NCBI RefSeq assembly: GCF_009295635.1
Contig: NZ_WHIW01000001.1
Span: 306,138-370,137, forward strand
Length of the DNA: 64,000 bases
DNA from: Alkalilimnicola sp. S0819
Lineage (GTDB): Bacteria; Pseudomonadota; Gammaproteobacteria; Nitrococcales; WHIW01
Direction of reading: 5' to 3'
The notes beneath the pieces are model-generated. The model was not told the origin of the DNA, did no database searches, and saw only the letters and a list, made by a program, of their open reading frames with translations. Of this stretch, positions 9,246 through 22,056 are shown one piece after another. A program made the position numbers and the translations under genes. The first letter of the stretch is position 1; the number at the start of each line of letters is the position of its first letter.

Positions 9246-9284
9246 CGAAAACGGGAGGGTATCAGGCGATCCCTCCCGTTTTCG
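9246..9284 (+). promoter_or_regulatory. Strong leader hairpin upstream of carA (possible attenuator)
   Basis: CGAAAACGGGAGGG (9246-9259) and CCCTCCCGTTTTCG (9271-9284) form a perfect 14-bp stem, extended by an ATC/GAT pairing in the 11-base loop. It sits between the candidate promoter and the carA ribosome-binding site, ending 10 bases before AGGAGG at 9295-9300. The right arm contains TTTT but no separate U tract follows. Confidence 0.6.
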
Positions 9285-9307
9285 CGCGCCCAGCAGGAGG
9301 GTCCCCC

Positions 9308-10456
9308 TTGAGCAAGCCGGCTATTCTTGCACTGGAAGACGGCACAGTCTTTCGCGGCGAGTCCATTGGCGTGGATGGCACGGTCAACGGCGAGGTGTGT
9401 TTCAACACCGCCATGACCGGTTACCAGGAGATCTGCACCGATCCCTCGTACAGCCGCCAGATCGTCACCCTCACCTATCCCCACATCGGCAACACCGGCA
9501 CCACGCCGGTGGACGCGGAATCCCGCGGCGTGCAGCTGGCGGGGCTGGTCATTCGCGATTTGTCGCCCCGGGTCAGCAACTGGCGTTCCCGGCAGAGCCT
9601 GCCCGAGTACCTGGCGAGCCATCAGGTGGTGGCTATCGCGGGCATAGACACCCGCAAACTCACCCGCTTGCTGCGCGAGAAGGGCGCGCAGAACGGCTGC
9701 CTGATGGCGGGCGAGGTGGATGAGGCCCGGGCGCTGGAGCAGGCGCGGGCCTTCCCTGGCCTGAAGGGCATGGACCTGGCGAAGGAAGTGAGCACCGATG
9801 CGCCCTATGAGTGGACTCGGGGCAGCTGGCAGCTGTCCATGGGCACCGAGGACTGCGCCGAAGTGGCCGCCGATGCCCAGCGTTACCATGTGGTGGCCTA
9901 CGATTTCGGTGTCAAACACGCGACCCTGCGCATGTTGGTGGACGAGGGCGCCCGGGTGACTGTGGTGCCGGCGCAAACGCCCGCCGCCGACGTGTTGGCC
10001 ATGAACCCGGACGGTGTGTATCTATCCAACGGACCGGGTGACCCGGAACCCTGCGGTTACGCCATCGAAGCCATCGCCCAGATCGTCGAGGCGGGTGTGC
10101 CCACCTTCGGCATCTGCCTGGGGCATCAATTGCTGGCCCTGGCGAGCGGCGCGCGTACCGTGAAGATGAGCGTGGGCCACCACGGCGCCAATCACCCGGT
10201 GCAGGATCTCGCCACGAAACGGGTGGCGATCACCAGCCAGAACCACGGTTTCGCGGTGGACGAGGCCAGCCTGCCGGCGAATCTGGAGCCCACCCATCGC
10301 TCCCTTTTCGACGGCACGCTGCAGGGCATACGCCGTACCGACAAGCCGGCCTTCAGCTTCCAGGGGCACCCGGAGGCCAGTTCCGGCCCCCACGATGTGG
10401 CCCCGCTGTTCCGGCTGTTCACCGAGATGATGGACGCCCACCGGGCTGCCCGCTGA
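9308..10456 (+). CDS. carA: Carbamoyl-phosphate synthase small (glutaminase) subunit
   Basis: CarA hydrolyses glutamine and passes ammonia to CarB for carbamoyl phosphate, the shared precursor of arginine and pyrimidines. The 382-aa product equals E. coli CarA in length and aligns from [12 protein letters not shown]. The glutaminase nucleophile is Cys270 in GICLGHQ, and the His/Glu of the triad lie in FQGHPEAS. I chose TTG 9308 over the in-frame ATG 9242 because AGGAGG at 9295-9300 is correctly spaced, family homology starts there, and the ATG lies at the foot of the leader hairpin and would add 22 unrelated residues. carB follows after 37 bases. Confidence 0.95.
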   Translation: MSKPAILALEDGTVFRGESIGVDGTVNGEVCFNTAMTGYQEICTDPSYSRQIVTLTYPHIGNTGTTPVDAESRGVQLAGLVIRDLSPRVSNWRSRQSLPEYLASHQVVAIAGIDTRKLTRLLREKGAQNGCLMAGEVDEARALEQARAFPGLKGMDLAKEVSTDAPYEWTRGSWQLSMGTEDCAEVAADAQRYHVVAYDFGVKHATLRMLVDEGARVTVVPAQTPAADVLAMNPDGVYLSNGPGDPEPCGYAIEAIAQIVEAGVPTFGICLGHQLLALASGARTVKMSVGHHGANHPVQDLATKRVAITSQNHGFAVDEASLPANLEPTHRSLFDGTLQGIRRTDKPAFSFQGHPEASSGPHDVAPLFRLFTEMMDAHRAAR

Positions 10457-10493
10457 GCCCCGAACTCACCCACCAGAGCACGACGTAGCAAAG

Positions 10494-13711
<3,218 letters not shown>

Positions 13712-13715
<4 letters not shown>

Positions 13716-14188
13716 ATCGAGTACCGATTACCGCCCGGGGCGCCGAGCAGCTCAAGGTCGAGCTGCACAAGCTGAAAAGCGAGGAGCGCCCGCGCATCAT
13801 CGCCGCCATCGCCGAAGCGCGGGAGCACGGCGATCTGAAGGAGAACGCCGAGTATCACGCCGCCCGCGAGCAGCAGAGCTTCGTCGAGGGGCGCATCGCC
13901 GACATCGAGGGCAAGCTCTCCAACGCCCAGATCATCGACCCGGCGAGCCTCGACGCCGGTGGCCGGGTCGTGTTCGGCGCTACGGTGACGCTTGCCGATG
14001 AGGAAACCGGCAAGGAAGTGAGCTACCAGATCGTCGGCGAGGACGAGGCCGACATCAAGCAGAACCTGATCTCGGTCAGCTCGCCCATCGCCCGGGCGCT
14101 CATCGGCAAGGAAGAGGGCGATATCGCCTCGGTCCAGGCGCCGGGCGGCATCCGCGAGTACGAAATCGTCGAGGTGAAGTACATCTGA
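13712..14188 (+). CDS. greA: Transcription elongation factor GreA
   Basis: GreA rescues backtracked RNA polymerase by stimulating transcript cleavage through the secondary channel. The 158-aa protein has the N-terminal antiparallel coiled coil with the conserved acidic tip (Asp41 and Glu44 in GDLKENAEY) and the C-terminal FKBP-like domain ending in YEIVEVKYI. It is translationally coupled to carB. A short GC-rich inverted repeat (GAGCCCC/GGGGCTC) follows the stop but has no T tract. Confidence 0.97.
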
Positions 14189-14204
14189 GCCCCTCGGGGC
14201 TCCG

Positions 14205-14639
14205 ATGTACCGACCCATGCCGTACTTAGGTGAACGACTGGCGCTGACCCTGTGGGTGGGCTGCCTGTGGGCCGTGGGCTATATCAGCGTGCCGTTGCTG
14301 CAGGCGGAGTTGCCGCCGCCAGTGGCTCAGGCGCTCGCTGAGCGCCTTTACGAGACGGCGGCCTATCTGGGCCTTGCCTGCGGGCTTTTCCTGCTGTTCA
14401 CCCAGGTGGCGGCGACCCGCCCTTGGTGGCGCAACTGGCGGCTTTGGCTGATCACGCTGATGTGGCTGGGCGCGGTTCTCAACGCCTTTGTGCTGAGCCG
14501 CTGGTTGCCCGGCGCGGTATCCGGCGTGCACCTGGCGATGAGTCTGCTCAGCCTGGCCCTGGCGGGCTTCGGGCTGCGCGCCGACACCCCCGCGGCAGGC
14601 GGTGGCGGCTTTCCCGATATCAAGCCGGGCCGGGGCTGA
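14205..14639 (+). CDS. DUF4149-like small integral membrane protein
   Basis: The 144-aa product has four hydrophobic segments (about residues 12-30, 44-65, 78-98, 103-125). The leading GERLALTLWVGCLWAVGYISVPLLQ and the downstream membrane pattern resemble DUF4149 proteins often found between greA and yhbY/rlmE in gammaproteobacteria. The function is unknown. Either ATG 14205 or the in-frame ATG 14217 (MPYLGERL) could be the start; no strong ribosome-binding site separates them. It is convergent with yhbY. Confidence 0.78.
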   Translation: MYRPMPYLGERLALTLWVGCLWAVGYISVPLLQAELPPPVAQALAERLYETAAYLGLACGLFLLFTQVAATRPWWRNWRLWLITLMWLGAVLNAFVLSRWLPGAVSGVHLAMSLLSLALAGFGLRADTPAAGGGGFPDIKPGRG

Positions 14640-14651
14640 GCGCCGCGGATT

Positions 14652-14951
14652 TCAGGGCAGGGCGATCCGCTCCTTCTTCTTGCGCGGGTTGGGCCGGTAG
14701 AGCAGCAGCACATGACCGATGACCTGCACGGGTTCGCCTTCGGTCTGCGCCAGGATCTGGTCGATGAAGGACTGCTTCTCTTCCCGGTCACCGGCGATCA
14801 GCTTGACCTTGATCAGCTCGTGGTGGGCCAGGGCGATCTCGATCTCGTTCATCACCGCTTCACTCAGGCCGGCGTTGCCGGTGCGGACCACGGGCTTGAG
14901 CTGATGGCCCAGGCGGCGCAGGTGACGGCGTTGTTCCTCGTTCAAAGGCAT
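14652..14951 (-). CDS. yhbY: CRM-domain ribosome assembly protein YhbY
   Basis: A 99-aa single CRM-domain RNA-binding protein with the GNAG loop in VVRTGNAGLSEAV and the basic LRRLGHQLKP lead-in. YhbY associates with pre-50S ribosomal particles. It is divergent from rlmE, as in E. coli and many relatives, but here a small membrane-protein gene lies between them. A candidate extended -10 lies upstream at 14987-14995. Confidence 0.95.
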   Translation of the reverse strand: MPLNEEQRRHLRRLGHQLKPVVRTGNAGLSEAVMNEIEIALAHHELIKVKLIAGDREEKQSFIDQILAQTEGEPVQVIGHVLLLYRPNPRKKKERIALP

Positions 14952-14962
14952 GGATCGATCTC

Positions 14963-15208
14963 ATGACGCAAAATGAAAGGGCGCGCAGTGTAGCACGAGA
15001 TCGGCCGCTGGAAGCGGTCAAACGGGAGCTGGGCGTGGTGCTACTGGCCGGGCTGTGTCTGTTGTTTTTGCTGATGATACTGGGCCTGCCCCTGGGGCGG
15101 CAGCTGTTCGTGTTGCTCGCCTACAGCGTCTTCGCGACCTTGTGGCTGGTGCTGCGCACCCGGCGGCTGGCGCGTGGCCGCGCCCAGGGAGTGCGCGATG
15201 CCCCGTAG
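14963..15208 (+). CDS. Small two-helix membrane protein, unknown
   Basis: An 81-aa product with a polar, basic N-terminus, two hydrophobic segments (about residues 25-45 and 48-64) and an Arg-rich tail, so probably an inner-membrane protein. No family recognised. Its 3' end overlaps rlmE by 11 bases, suggesting coupling. The ATG at 14963 is only 11 bases from the divergent yhbY start, lacks a good ribosome-binding site and lies in the likely yhbY leader; GTG 15035 with GGGAG upstream would give a 57-aa protein starting just at the first helix. The gene is plausible; the start is uncertain. Confidence 0.55.
   Translation: MTQNERARSVARDRPLEAVKRELGVVLLAGLCLLFLLMILGLPLGRQLFVLLAYSVFATLWLVLRTRRLARGRAQGVRDAP
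14987..14995 (-). promoter_or_regulatory. Candidate extended -10 promoter for yhbY
   Basis: Read on the minus strand the bases are TGCTACACT, an extended -10 with TACACT matching four or five positions of TATAAT; no good -35 is seen 17 bases away. It lies 36 bases upstream of the yhbY ATG and inside the first codons of the opposing small gene. Confidence 0.45.
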
Positions 15209-15818
15209 CAAGAGCAGTCGGCGCTGGCTGAAGGAGCACTTCGACGATGTGCACGTGCGCCGCGCCCAGAAAGAGGGTTGGCGCTCTCGGGCCGCGTTCA
15301 AGCTCGAGGAGATCCAGCAGAAGGATCGCCTCCTCAAGGCGGGCCAGCATGTGGTGGACCTGGGCGCCGCGCCCGGGGGGTGGTCCCAGTATGCCGGGCG
15401 CATCCTCGGAGATCGGGGCCGGGTAGTCGCACTGGACATCCTGCCCATGGACGCGCTGGCAGATGTGGCCTTCATTCAAGCGGATTTCACCGAAGATGCC
15501 GCGCTGGAGCAGCTGAGAGGCGCGCTGGGCGGCCGTCCGGTGGATGTTGTGCTCTCCGACATGGCGCCCAATATCACCGGGCAAAGCGCCGTGGACCAGC
15601 CGCGTGCCATGTACCTGGCGGAACTTGCGCTGGATTTCGCGGGTCAAGTATTGAGGCCGGGTGGGGATTTTCTGGTCAAGGTGTTCCAGGGCGAAGGCTT
15701 CGAGGAGTACTTGCGGCAACTGCGCGGGCGTTTCAAGCGCGTGGTCACCCGCAAGCCCCAGGCATCCCGGCCCCGCAGTCGGGAGGTATATCTGCTGGCC
15801 CGGGATTTCCGGGTGTAG
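15198..15818 (+). CDS. rlmE: 23S rRNA 2'-O-methyltransferase RlmE (FtsJ/RrmJ)
   Basis: RlmE methylates U2552 of 23S rRNA in the A-loop late in 50S assembly. The 206-aa protein has the SAM motif DLGAAPGGW at 54-62 and the full catalytic tetrad K35, D121, K161 and E196. ATG 15198 is preferred over 15174 because homology starts at [10 protein letters not shown]. It lies directly before ftsH, the conserved rlmE-ftsH order. Confidence 0.97.
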   Translation: MPRSKSSRRWLKEHFDDVHVRRAQKEGWRSRAAFKLEEIQQKDRLLKAGQHVVDLGAAPGGWSQYAGRILGDRGRVVALDILPMDALADVAFIQADFTEDAALEQLRGALGGRPVDVVLSDMAPNITGQSAVDQPRAMYLAELALDFAGQVLRPGGDFLVKVFQGEGFEEYLRQLRGRFKRVVTRKPQASRPRSREVYLLARDFRV

Positions 15819-15945
15819 TAGTGTCGCAATGAGAACACCACTGGCCGCCCCAAGGGAATCAATCCGTGTTTCCCCAGGCGGCTGTCCGTGTGTGTAGCGT
15901 AATTTTGCCGGTACGCCCGGCGCGATAGAACCGAGGTGGTCGACC

Positions 15946-17868
15946 TTGAACGACATGGCGAAGAATCTGATTCTCTGGGTAGTGATCGCCGTGGTCCTGA
16001 TGGCTGTGTTCAGCAACTTCCAGGATCGCGCGATGACGGCCGGCCAGCTGCCGTACTCCGAGTTTCTCAACCAGGTGAAGAGCGGCGACATCAGCGCCGT
16101 CACCATCCAGGGCCAGACCATCTCCGGCGAGCGCAGCGGCGGCCAGGGCTTCAAGACCTACAGCCCGGAGACCAACAACGAGGCACTGATCGGCACCCTG
16201 CTCGACAACAACGTGACGATCCGCGCCGAGGCCCCGGAAGGGCGCAGCGTGCTGTTGCAGATCCTGATCTCCTGGTTCCCCTTCCTGTTGCTGATCGGCG
16301 TGTGGATCTACTTCATGCGTCAGATGCAGGGCGGTGGCGGAGGCCGCGGCGCCATGTCCTTCGGCAAGAGCCGGGCGCGGATGATGAGCGAGGACCAGGT
16401 CCGGGTGACCTTCGCCGACGTGGCCGGCGTGGAGGAAGCCAAGGAAGAGGTGGCCGAGCTGGTGGACTTCCTGCGTGATCCGAGCAAGTTCCAGCGTCTC
16501 GGTGGCAGCATTCCCCGGGGCGTCCTGATGGTGGGCTCGCCGGGTACCGGCAAGACCCTGTTGGCCAAGGCCATCGCCGGCGAGGCGAAGGTGCCCTTCT
16601 TCAGTATCTCCGGTTCGGACTTCGTGGAGATGTTCGTGGGCGTGGGCGCATCTCGGGTGCGGGACATGTTCCAGCAGGCCAAGAAGCATGCGCCCTGCAT
16701 CATCTTCATCGACGAGATCGACGCGGTGGGCCGCCAGCGCGGCGCCGGTCTCGGCGGCGGCCACGACGAGCGCGAGCAGACCTTGAACCAATTGCTGGTC
16801 GAGATGGACGGTTTCGAGGGTAACGAGGGCGTGATCGTCATCGCGGCCACCAACCGTCCCGACGTGCTGGACCCGGCGCTGCTGCGCCCGGGCCGCTTCG
16901 ACCGTCAGGTGGTTGTGCCGCTGCCCGACGTGCGGGGCCGGGAGCAGATCCTCAAGGTGCACATGAAGAAGGTGCCCCTGGCCGACGACATGGATCCGCG
17001 CACCATCGCCCGGGGCACCCCCGGCTTCTCCGGCGCGGATCTGGCTAACCTGGTCAACGAGGCGGCACTGTTCGCCGCTCGGCGCAACAAGCGGGTGGTG
17101 GACCAGGACGACTTCGAGCGCGCCAAGGACAAGATCATGATGGGCGCCGAGCGGCGCAGCATGGTCATGAGCGAGGATGAAAAGCAGCTGACCGCCTATC
17201 ATGAATCCGGTCATGCCATCGTCGGCCTGCTCTCCCCCGAGCACGACCCGGTGCACAAGGTCACCATTATTCCCCGGGGGCGTGCTCTGGGCGTGACCAT
17301 GTTCCTCCCCGAGGAGGACCGCTACAGCTACTCCAAGCAGCGCCTGAACAGCTCCATCGCGAGCCTGTTCGGCGGGCGGATCGCCGAGGAAATGATCTTC
17401 GGCAAGGATCGGGTCACCACCGGCGCCTCCAACGACATCCAGCGGGCCACCGAGATCGCCCGCAACATGGTCACCAAGTGGGGTCTGTCGGAAAAGCTGG
17501 GCCCCCTGACCTACGGTGAGGATGAAGGCGAGGTGTTCCTGGGGCAGTCCATGGGGCATCAGCACAAGCAGGTCTCCGACGAGACCGCGCAGCGGATTGA
17601 CGAGGAAGTGCGGGCGGTGATCGACGTCAACTACGCCCGGGCCGAGCAGCTGCTGCGTGAGAACCTCGACAAGCTGCACGCCATGTCCGAGGCGCTGATC
17701 AAGTTCGAGACCATCGACAAGGATCAGATCGACGACATCATGAACGGTCGTCCGCCGCGTCCGCCGGAAGACTGGCAGGGGCCGAGCACCCGTCCGGAGT
17801 CGGAATCCGGCGAGTCCGAGCAGGAGTCCGGTGGCCAGCCCATCGGCGGGCCCGCCAGTCATCACTGA
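15946..17868 (+). CDS. ftsH: ATP-dependent zinc metalloprotease FtsH
   Basis: FtsH is the membrane-anchored AAA+ protease that degrades misfolded membrane proteins and regulators such as LpxC and sigma-32. The 640-aa product has two transmembrane helices (about 5-25 and 102-123) around a periplasmic domain, Walker A at 197-204, Walker [12 protein letters not shown], the SRH, and the zinc site HESGH at 419-423. Walker A reads GSPGTGKT; E. coli has GPPGTGKT. I use TTG 15946 because AGGTGG at 15933-15938 is correctly spaced for it and too far from the in-frame ATG 15955. folP follows after six bases. Confidence 0.96.
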   Translation: MNDMAKNLILWVVIAVVLMAVFSNFQDRAMTAGQLPYSEFLNQVKSGDISAVTIQGQTISGERSGGQGFKTYSPETNNEALIGTLLDNNVTIRAEAPEGRSVLLQILISWFPFLLLIGVWIYFMRQMQGGGGGRGAMSFGKSRARMMSEDQVRVTFADVAGVEEAKEEVAELVDFLRDPSKFQRLGGSIPRGVLMVGSPGTGKTLLAKAIAGEAKVPFFSISGSDFVEMFVGVGASRVRDMFQQAKKHAPCIIFIDEIDAVGRQRGAGLGGGHDEREQTLNQLLVEMDGFEGNEGVIVIAATNRPDVLDPALLRPGRFDRQVVVPLPDVRGREQILKVHMKKVPLADDMDPRTIARGTPGFSGADLANLVNEAALFAARRNKRVVDQDDFERAKDKIMMGAERRSMVMSEDEKQLTAYHESGHAIVGLLSPEHDPVHKVTIIPRGRALGVTMFLPEEDRYSYSKQRLNSSIASLFGGRIAEEMIFGKDRVTTGASNDIQRATEIARNMVTKWGLSEKLGPLTYGEDEGEVFLGQSMGHQHKQVSDETAQRIDEEVRAVIDVNYARAEQLLRENLDKLHAMSEALIKFETIDKDQIDDIMNGRPPRPPEDWQGPSTRPESESGESEQESGGQPIGGPASHH

Positions 17869-17874
17869 TCGCCC

Positions 17875-18714
17875 ATGACGGCGGTGCTCGATTGCGGTGG
17901 CAAGCCGCTGGACTTGTCCCGTCCCCAGGTCATGGGGATACTCAATATCACCCCCGATTCCTTCTCGGACGGGGGTGTCTTCCTTGGTGGGGAAGCCGCG
18001 TTGGAGCGTGCCCACCGCATGGTGGCGGAAGGGGCCGCCATCATCGACATCGGTGGGGAGTCCACCCGCCCGGGCGCGGCGGGGGTCTCGGTGCAGCAGG
18101 AGCTGGATCGGGTGCTGCCGGTGATCGAGGCGCTCGCCCCGACGCTGCCCGTGCCCCTGTCGGTGGACACCACCAAGCCGGAGGTCATGGCCGCCGCGGT
18201 GGATGCCGGCGCGGGCCTCATCAACGATGTGCTCGCCCTGCGGGCGCCCGGGGCTCTGGAGGTGGTCGCGGCCCTGTCGGTGCCGGTCTGCCTGATGCAC
18301 ATGCAGGGCGAGCCCCGAACCATGCAGCGGGATCCGCGCTACGACGATGTGCTGCAAGACGTGATGGGGTTCCTGCGTGGGCGTCTTCGCGCCTGCGAAG
18401 ATGCGGGCATTGCGCGGGAGCGTCTGTTGCTGGACCCGGGCTTCGGCTTCGGCAAGAATCTGCACCACAATTGCCGGTTGTTGAAGGAACTGGCGAGCTT
18501 TCAGGCGCTGGGGGCGCCGTTGCTGGTGGGGCTGTCGCGTAAATCCATGCTCGGCGCCATCGTCGATCGGCCGGTGACGCAGCGCCTGCCCGCCAGTCTG
18601 GCGGCGGCGGTGTTGGCGGCCGAGCGGGGCGCGAGCATCATCCGCGTGCACGACGTGGCGGACACCGTCCAGGCGTTGGCCGTGGTGGAGGCCGTTGCGC
18701 GGGAGGGTCTTTGA
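17875..18714 (+). CDS. folP: Dihydropteroate synthase
   Basis: FolP condenses dihydropterin pyrophosphate with p-aminobenzoate in folate synthesis and is the sulfonamide target. The 279-aa TIM barrel shows the signature [16 protein letters not shown] at about 19-34 with its conserved Asn, [11 protein letters not shown] at about 59-69, and the C-terminal IIRVHDV motif. The conserved order ftsH-folP-glmM is kept, with six bases after ftsH. Confidence 0.97.
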   Translation: MTAVLDCGGKPLDLSRPQVMGILNITPDSFSDGGVFLGGEAALERAHRMVAEGAAIIDIGGESTRPGAAGVSVQQELDRVLPVIEALAPTLPVPLSVDTTKPEVMAAAVDAGAGLINDVLALRAPGALEVVAALSVPVCLMHMQGEPRTMQRDPRYDDVLQDVMGFLRGRLRACEDAGIARERLLLDPGFGFGKNLHHNCRLLKELASFQALGAPLLVGLSRKSMLGAIVDRPVTQRLPASLAAAVLAAERGASIIRVHDVADTVQALAVVEAVAREGL

Positions 18715-18775
18715 CCCAAGTACAGCGAACAATGAGCGGGTGTTGAGCGCCGGCATCGTCTTTCGGGGACCAAGC

Positions 18776-20134
18776 ATGAAAAAACGTTACTTCGGCACCG
18801 ACGGCATCCGTGGTCGGGTGGGGGAGGCGCCGATCACGGCGGACTTCATCCTCAAGCTCGGCTGGGCCGCGGGCCGGGTGTTCGCCGCGGGCGGTGGAAA
18901 GACCGTGCTCATCGGCAAGGACACCCGCCTGTCGGGCTATATGTTCGAATCCGCCCTGGAGGCGGGGCTATCGGCGGCTGGCGTGCATTCGCGCCTGCTC
19001 GGACCCATGCCCACGCCCGCCATTGCCTATCTCACCCGCACCCTGCGGGCGAGCGCCGGCATCGTCATCAGCGCCTCGCACAATCCCCATGCCGACAACG
19101 GCATCAAGTTCTTCTCGGCGGCGGGCCAGAAACTGGACGACGCCACCGAGCTCGCCATCGAGGCGGAGCTGGACAAGCCCATGCGCACCGTGGCATCCGA
19201 GCAACTGGGGCGCGCCGCGCGGCTCCCGGATGCCCCCGGGCGCTACATCGAGTTCTGTAAACGGGCGGTTTCGCCACAGACCCAGCTCGGCGGTATGCGC
19301 CTGGTGGTGGACTGCGCCAATGGCGCCACCTATCAGGTGGCTCCCAGCCTGTTCCATGAGCTGGGCGCCGAGGTCATCCGCATGGGCGCGGAACCGGACG
19401 GGCTGAACATCAATGTGGATTGCGGCTCGGTGCATCCCCAGGGGCTGGCGCGGCGGGTGCTGGCCGAGGGTGCCGACGTGGGTATTGCCTTCGATGGTGA
19501 CGGTGACCGTCTGATCATGGTGGACGAACACGGCGAGGTGCTGGACGGCGACGAGCTGCTCTACATCATCGCCTGCGCGCGCCATCAGGAGGGTGCGCTG
19601 CAGGGGCCGGTGGTCGGCACGCTGATGAGCAACCTGGGCCTGGAGCAGGCGCTGAATCAGCGCGATGTGGAATTTCTCCGGGCCAAGGTGGGTGACCGCT
19701 ATGTAATGGAAATGCTGCAGGCCCACGGCGGCGTGCTGGGCGGCGAGTCCTCAGGGCACCTTATCTGTCTGGATCGCACCACCACGGGTGATGGCATGGT
19801 CTCGGCGCTGCAGGTGCTGGAGATCATGCGGGAGAGCGGGCGAAGCCTGCATCAGCTCAAGCAGGGCATGTATAAATACCCCCAGCACATGATCAACGTG
19901 CCCATTGCTCGTGGCGAGACTCCCCATGAGAACGATGCCGTGCGCGAAGCCGTGCGTAGCGCGGAGGCCGAGATGGGCGCGCGGGGTCGGGTGCTGCTGA
20001 GGCCCTCGGGCACCGAACCGGTGGTGCGGGTAATGGTGGAGTGCGAGGACGGCGAGCAGGGGCTGCGCTGCTGCCGGCGTATCGTCGATGTGCTGGCCGA
20101 GACCGCCGGTGGCGCGGCCTTGCTGGCGAATTGA
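18776..20134 (+). CDS. glmM: Phosphoglucosamine mutase
   Basis: GlmM converts glucosamine-6-phosphate to glucosamine-1-phosphate on the way to UDP-GlcNAc, peptidoglycan and LPS. The 452-aa product begins [12 protein letters not shown], has the phosphoserine loop ISASHNP (Ser101), the magnesium loop DGDGDR at about 243-248, the sugar-binding GGESSGH and the phosphate-binding [13 protein letters not shown] 18776 is the family start; the frame extends upstream to 18695 but without homology. Confidence 0.97.
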   Translation: MKKRYFGTDGIRGRVGEAPITADFILKLGWAAGRVFAAGGGKTVLIGKDTRLSGYMFESALEAGLSAAGVHSRLLGPMPTPAIAYLTRTLRASAGIVISASHNPHADNGIKFFSAAGQKLDDATELAIEAELDKPMRTVASEQLGRAARLPDAPGRYIEFCKRAVSPQTQLGGMRLVVDCANGATYQVAPSLFHELGAEVIRMGAEPDGLNINVDCGSVHPQGLARRVLAEGADVGIAFDGDGDRLIMVDEHGEVLDGDELLYIIACARHQEGALQGPVVGTLMSNLGLEQALNQRDVEFLRAKVGDRYVMEMLQAHGGVLGGESSGHLICLDRTTTGDGMVSALQVLEIMRESGRSLHQLKQGMYKYPQHMINVPIARGETPHENDAVREAVRSAEAEMGARGRVLLRPSGTEPVVRVMVECEDGEQGLRCCRRIVDVLAETAGGAALLAN

Positions 20135-20147
20135 TTTATCGGGGTAT

Positions 20148-20175
20148 GGCGGTTAAGCTTGCCGCCGCATTTTTT
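20148..20175 (+). terminator. Possible terminator after glmM
   Basis: GGCGG (20148-20152) and CCGCC (20162-20166) flank a loop holding AAGCTT, followed by GCA and six T. The stem is only 5 bp (with an ATG/CAT extension across a bulge), so termination may be partial. Confidence 0.5.
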
Positions 20176-20220
20176 ATCGCGCTATAGCGGTAGGTGTTTG
20201 TTTTCAAAGAGGTCTTTCCC

Positions 20221-20994
20221 ATGCGTCCAGCCTTGGTGGCCGGCAACTGGAAGATGAACGGCGACCTGGCTTCGGCTCAGGCCCTGGCCGAAACCGTACG
20301 CGAGGGCGTGGCGGATCTGCGGGTCCAGGTGCTGTTGTGCCCGCCCTACGTGCATCTGGACCGGGTCGCCGGGGCGCTGGCCCACAGTGGCGTGGGTCTG
20401 GCCGCCCAGGATCTCAATGAGCATTCCGCCGGTGCCCATACCGGGGAGATCTGCGCCGAGATGCTTGCCGATCTGGGCTGTAGCCACGTGATCGTGGGGC
20501 ATTCGGAGCGACGGCACGTCTACGGCGAGGCCAACGCCCGGGTTGCCACCAAGTTCGCGCGCGCCCGGGAGGCCGGTCTGGTGCCTCTGCTCTGCGTGGG
20601 AGAGCGGCAGGATGAGCGGGAACAGGGGCGTACCCAGGCGGTCATTGCCGAGCAGCTGCAGGTGGTGCTGGAGCAATCCGGCCCTGGCGCGTTTGACGGT
20701 GCCGTGATTGCCTACGAGCCGGTCTGGGCCATAGGCACGGGCCTGAGCGCCAGCCCGGAGCAGGCCCAGGAGGTCCATGCCTTCATTCGCGGCTGGTTGC
20801 ACGAACAGGGCGCGCAGGGGGTGGATGCACTGCCCATCCTGTACGGCGGCAGCGTCAAGGCGGATAATGCCGCCGGCCTGTTCGCCCAGCCCGACGTGGA
20901 TGGCGGGTTGATTGGCGGCGCGGCCCTGCAGGCCGAGAGTTTCATCGCAATATGCAAGGCCGCGGAAGCATCTTCGCCGGCAAGGGAGTCTTGA
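20221..20994 (+). CDS. tpiA: Triosephosphate isomerase
   Basis: TpiA interconverts dihydroxyacetone phosphate and glyceraldehyde-3-phosphate. The 257-aa product has all catalytic residues: Lys11 in GNWKMNG, His94 in VGHSERR and Glu166 in [11 protein letters not shown], which also starts the phosphate-gripping loop. ATG 20221 follows AAAGAGG; an upstream in-frame ATG at 20194 adds nine unrelated residues. The stop overlaps the secG start by one base. Confidence 0.97.
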   Translation: MRPALVAGNWKMNGDLASAQALAETVREGVADLRVQVLLCPPYVHLDRVAGALAHSGVGLAAQDLNEHSAGAHTGEICAEMLADLGCSHVIVGHSERRHVYGEANARVATKFARAREAGLVPLLCVGERQDEREQGRTQAVIAEQLQVVLEQSGPGAFDGAVIAYEPVWAIGTGLSASPEQAQEVHAFIRGWLHEQGAQGVDALPILYGGSVKADNAAGLFAQPDVDGGLIGGAALQAESFIAICKAAEASSPARES

Positions 20995-21344
20995 TGTTTA
21001 CGGTACTGTTGGTTGTCCATGTGCTGGTGTCCATCGCCATGGTCGGCTTGATCCTCATTCAGCACGGCAAGGGCGCCGACATGGGCGCGGCCTTTGGCAG
21101 CGGTGCATCGGGCACGGTGTTCGGCTCACGCGGTTCGGCCAGCTTCCTGTCCAAGACCACGGCGCTGCTGGCCACGGCCTTCTTCATCCTCACCCTGGCC
21201 CTGGCCATGCTCACTGGCCGCCCGGATGCGCCCTCCAGCGTGGTGGATATGCTCGACGAGCAGGCCGAGGAGTCTCTGCCTGCCGCGCCTGAAGCGCCCG
21301 CGGACGACGATAGTCTGGCGCCGGCGCCTCCCGGCGGCGAATAA
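20994..21344 (+). CDS. secG: Preprotein translocase subunit SecG
   Basis: SecG is the small SecYEG subunit that stimulates protein export. The 116-aa product has two transmembrane helices (about 3-22 and 54-74), the conserved loop ILIQHGKGADMGAAFGSGASGTVFGS between them, and an acidic Pro/Ala-rich tail. The start ATG shares its A with the tpiA stop (TGATG). The tpiA-secG-tRNA-Leu-nuo order is widespread in gammaproteobacteria. Confidence 0.96.
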   Translation: MFTVLLVVHVLVSIAMVGLILIQHGKGADMGAAFGSGASGTVFGSRGSASFLSKTTALLATAFFILTLALAMLTGRPDAPSSVVDMLDEQAEESLPAAPEAPADDDSLAPAPPGGE

Positions 21345-21355
21345 GCGCGCCGGCA

Positions 21356-21384
21356 TTGCCCAGGGCCGGGGGTGTTGTTAGAAT
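21356..21384 (+). promoter_or_regulatory. Candidate promoter of tRNA-Leu
   Basis: TTGCCC (21356-21361) and TAGAAT (21379-21384) are 17 bases apart. The bases after the -10 are GCCCCCGC, a GC-rich discriminator typical of stringently controlled stable-RNA promoters. Confidence 0.6.
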
Positions 21385-21423
21385 GCCCCCGCTTTTACGC
21401 CAGACGTGAAATCCATCTGAATT

Positions 21424-21508
21424 GCCGAAGTGGTGGAACTGGTAGACACGCCGTCTTGAGGGGGCGGTGGCGAAAGCCGTGCCGGTTCGAGTCCGGCCTT
21501 CGGCACCA
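21424..21508 (+). tRNA. tRNA-Leu (anticodon GAG)
   Basis: An 85-nt cloverleaf with acceptor GCCGAAG/CTTCGGC, a long type II variable arm (GGTGGCGAAAGCCGT region), the T-arm GGTTCGAGTCC and an encoded CCA end. The anticodon GAG is at 21458-21460 in a loop closed by CCGTC/GGCGG. It closely resembles E. coli tRNA-Leu(GAG), which reads CUC and CUU. Confidence 0.96.
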
Positions 21509-21575
21509 TATGTATTTATGCGCTTTCGGTTCTCGTAAGTGCATGTTTATCAAGAAGAATTGCATGGATACCGGG

Positions 21576-21605
21576 TTGACAGCAACGCCGGTCGTGGCCT
21601 AAACT
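21576..21605 (+). promoter_or_regulatory. Candidate promoter of the nuo operon
   Basis: A consensus -35 TTGACA (21576-21581) is followed after 18 bases by TAAACT (21600-21605), giving a leader of about 88 bases before nuoA. The region lies between tRNA-Leu and nuoA. No clear repressor site was recognised. Confidence 0.55.
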
Positions 21606-21699
21606 GCCCGCCGCTGCCCGCGGGGCGCATCAGGGGTCGAGCATCACGCAGCGGATGCGTGCGCCGGCCCGCCACCATAGGCTGTGAGGCTGGCGCCGC

Positions 21700-22056
21700 A
21701 TGCTCGACAACTATCTGCCTATCCTGATCTTTATCCTCTTTGGCGTGGGCTTCGGCTCCGCGTTTCTGATCGGCGGTTTTCTGCTGGGTCCGCGCAAGCC
21801 GGACCCGGAGAAGCTCTCGCCCTTCGAGTGTGGCTTCGAGGCCTTCGAGGATTCGCGCATGAAATTCGATGTGCGCTACTACCTCGTCGCCATTCTCTTC
21901 ATCATCTTCGATCTGGAAATCGCCTTCCTGTTTCCGTGGGCGGTGGTGCTGGACCAAGTCGGCGTGTTCGGCTTTGCCGCCATGGCAGTGTTCATCGGCA
22001 TCCTCCTGATCGGTTTCCTCTATGAATGGAAGAAGGGAGCGCTGGAATGGGAGTAG
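21700..22056 (+). CDS. nuoA: NADH-quinone oxidoreductase subunit A
   Basis: NuoA is a small membrane subunit of complex I, at the junction of the peripheral and membrane arms. The 118-aa product has three transmembrane helices and the conserved quinone-site loop [22 protein letters not shown] (shown in part by ECGFE). First gene of a 14-gene operon in canonical A-to-N order. It overlaps nuoB by 10 bases. Confidence 0.97.
   Translation: MLDNYLPILIFILFGVGFGSAFLIGGFLLGPRKPDPEKLSPFECGFEAFEDSRMKFDVRYYLVAILFIIFDLEIAFLFPWAVVLDQVGVFGFAAMAVFIGILLIGFLYEWKKGALEWE

Noticed and set aside
9242..9307. ATG at 9242 as the start of carA or of a leader peptide
   Set aside because: It is in frame with carA so cannot end as a leader peptide, lies at the foot of the leader hairpin, and adds residues with no homology; TTG 9308 has the better ribosome-binding site.
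14187..14202. Hairpin GAGCCCC/GGGGCTC after greA as a terminator
   Set aside because: The loop is about two bases and no T tract follows, so it is unlikely to terminate.
14963..15034. Independent leader for the 81-aa gene
   Set aside because: A -10 for yhbY on the other strand occupies this stretch and no + strand promoter was seen.
15859..18777. A 972-codon open frame antisense to ftsH and folP
   Set aside because: It spans two certain genes on the opposite strand, has a His-rich product and no plausible start region.
21540..21700. A short gene between tRNA-Leu and nuoA
   Set aside because: Frames there have no good start or family resemblance and overlap the candidate nuo promoter.
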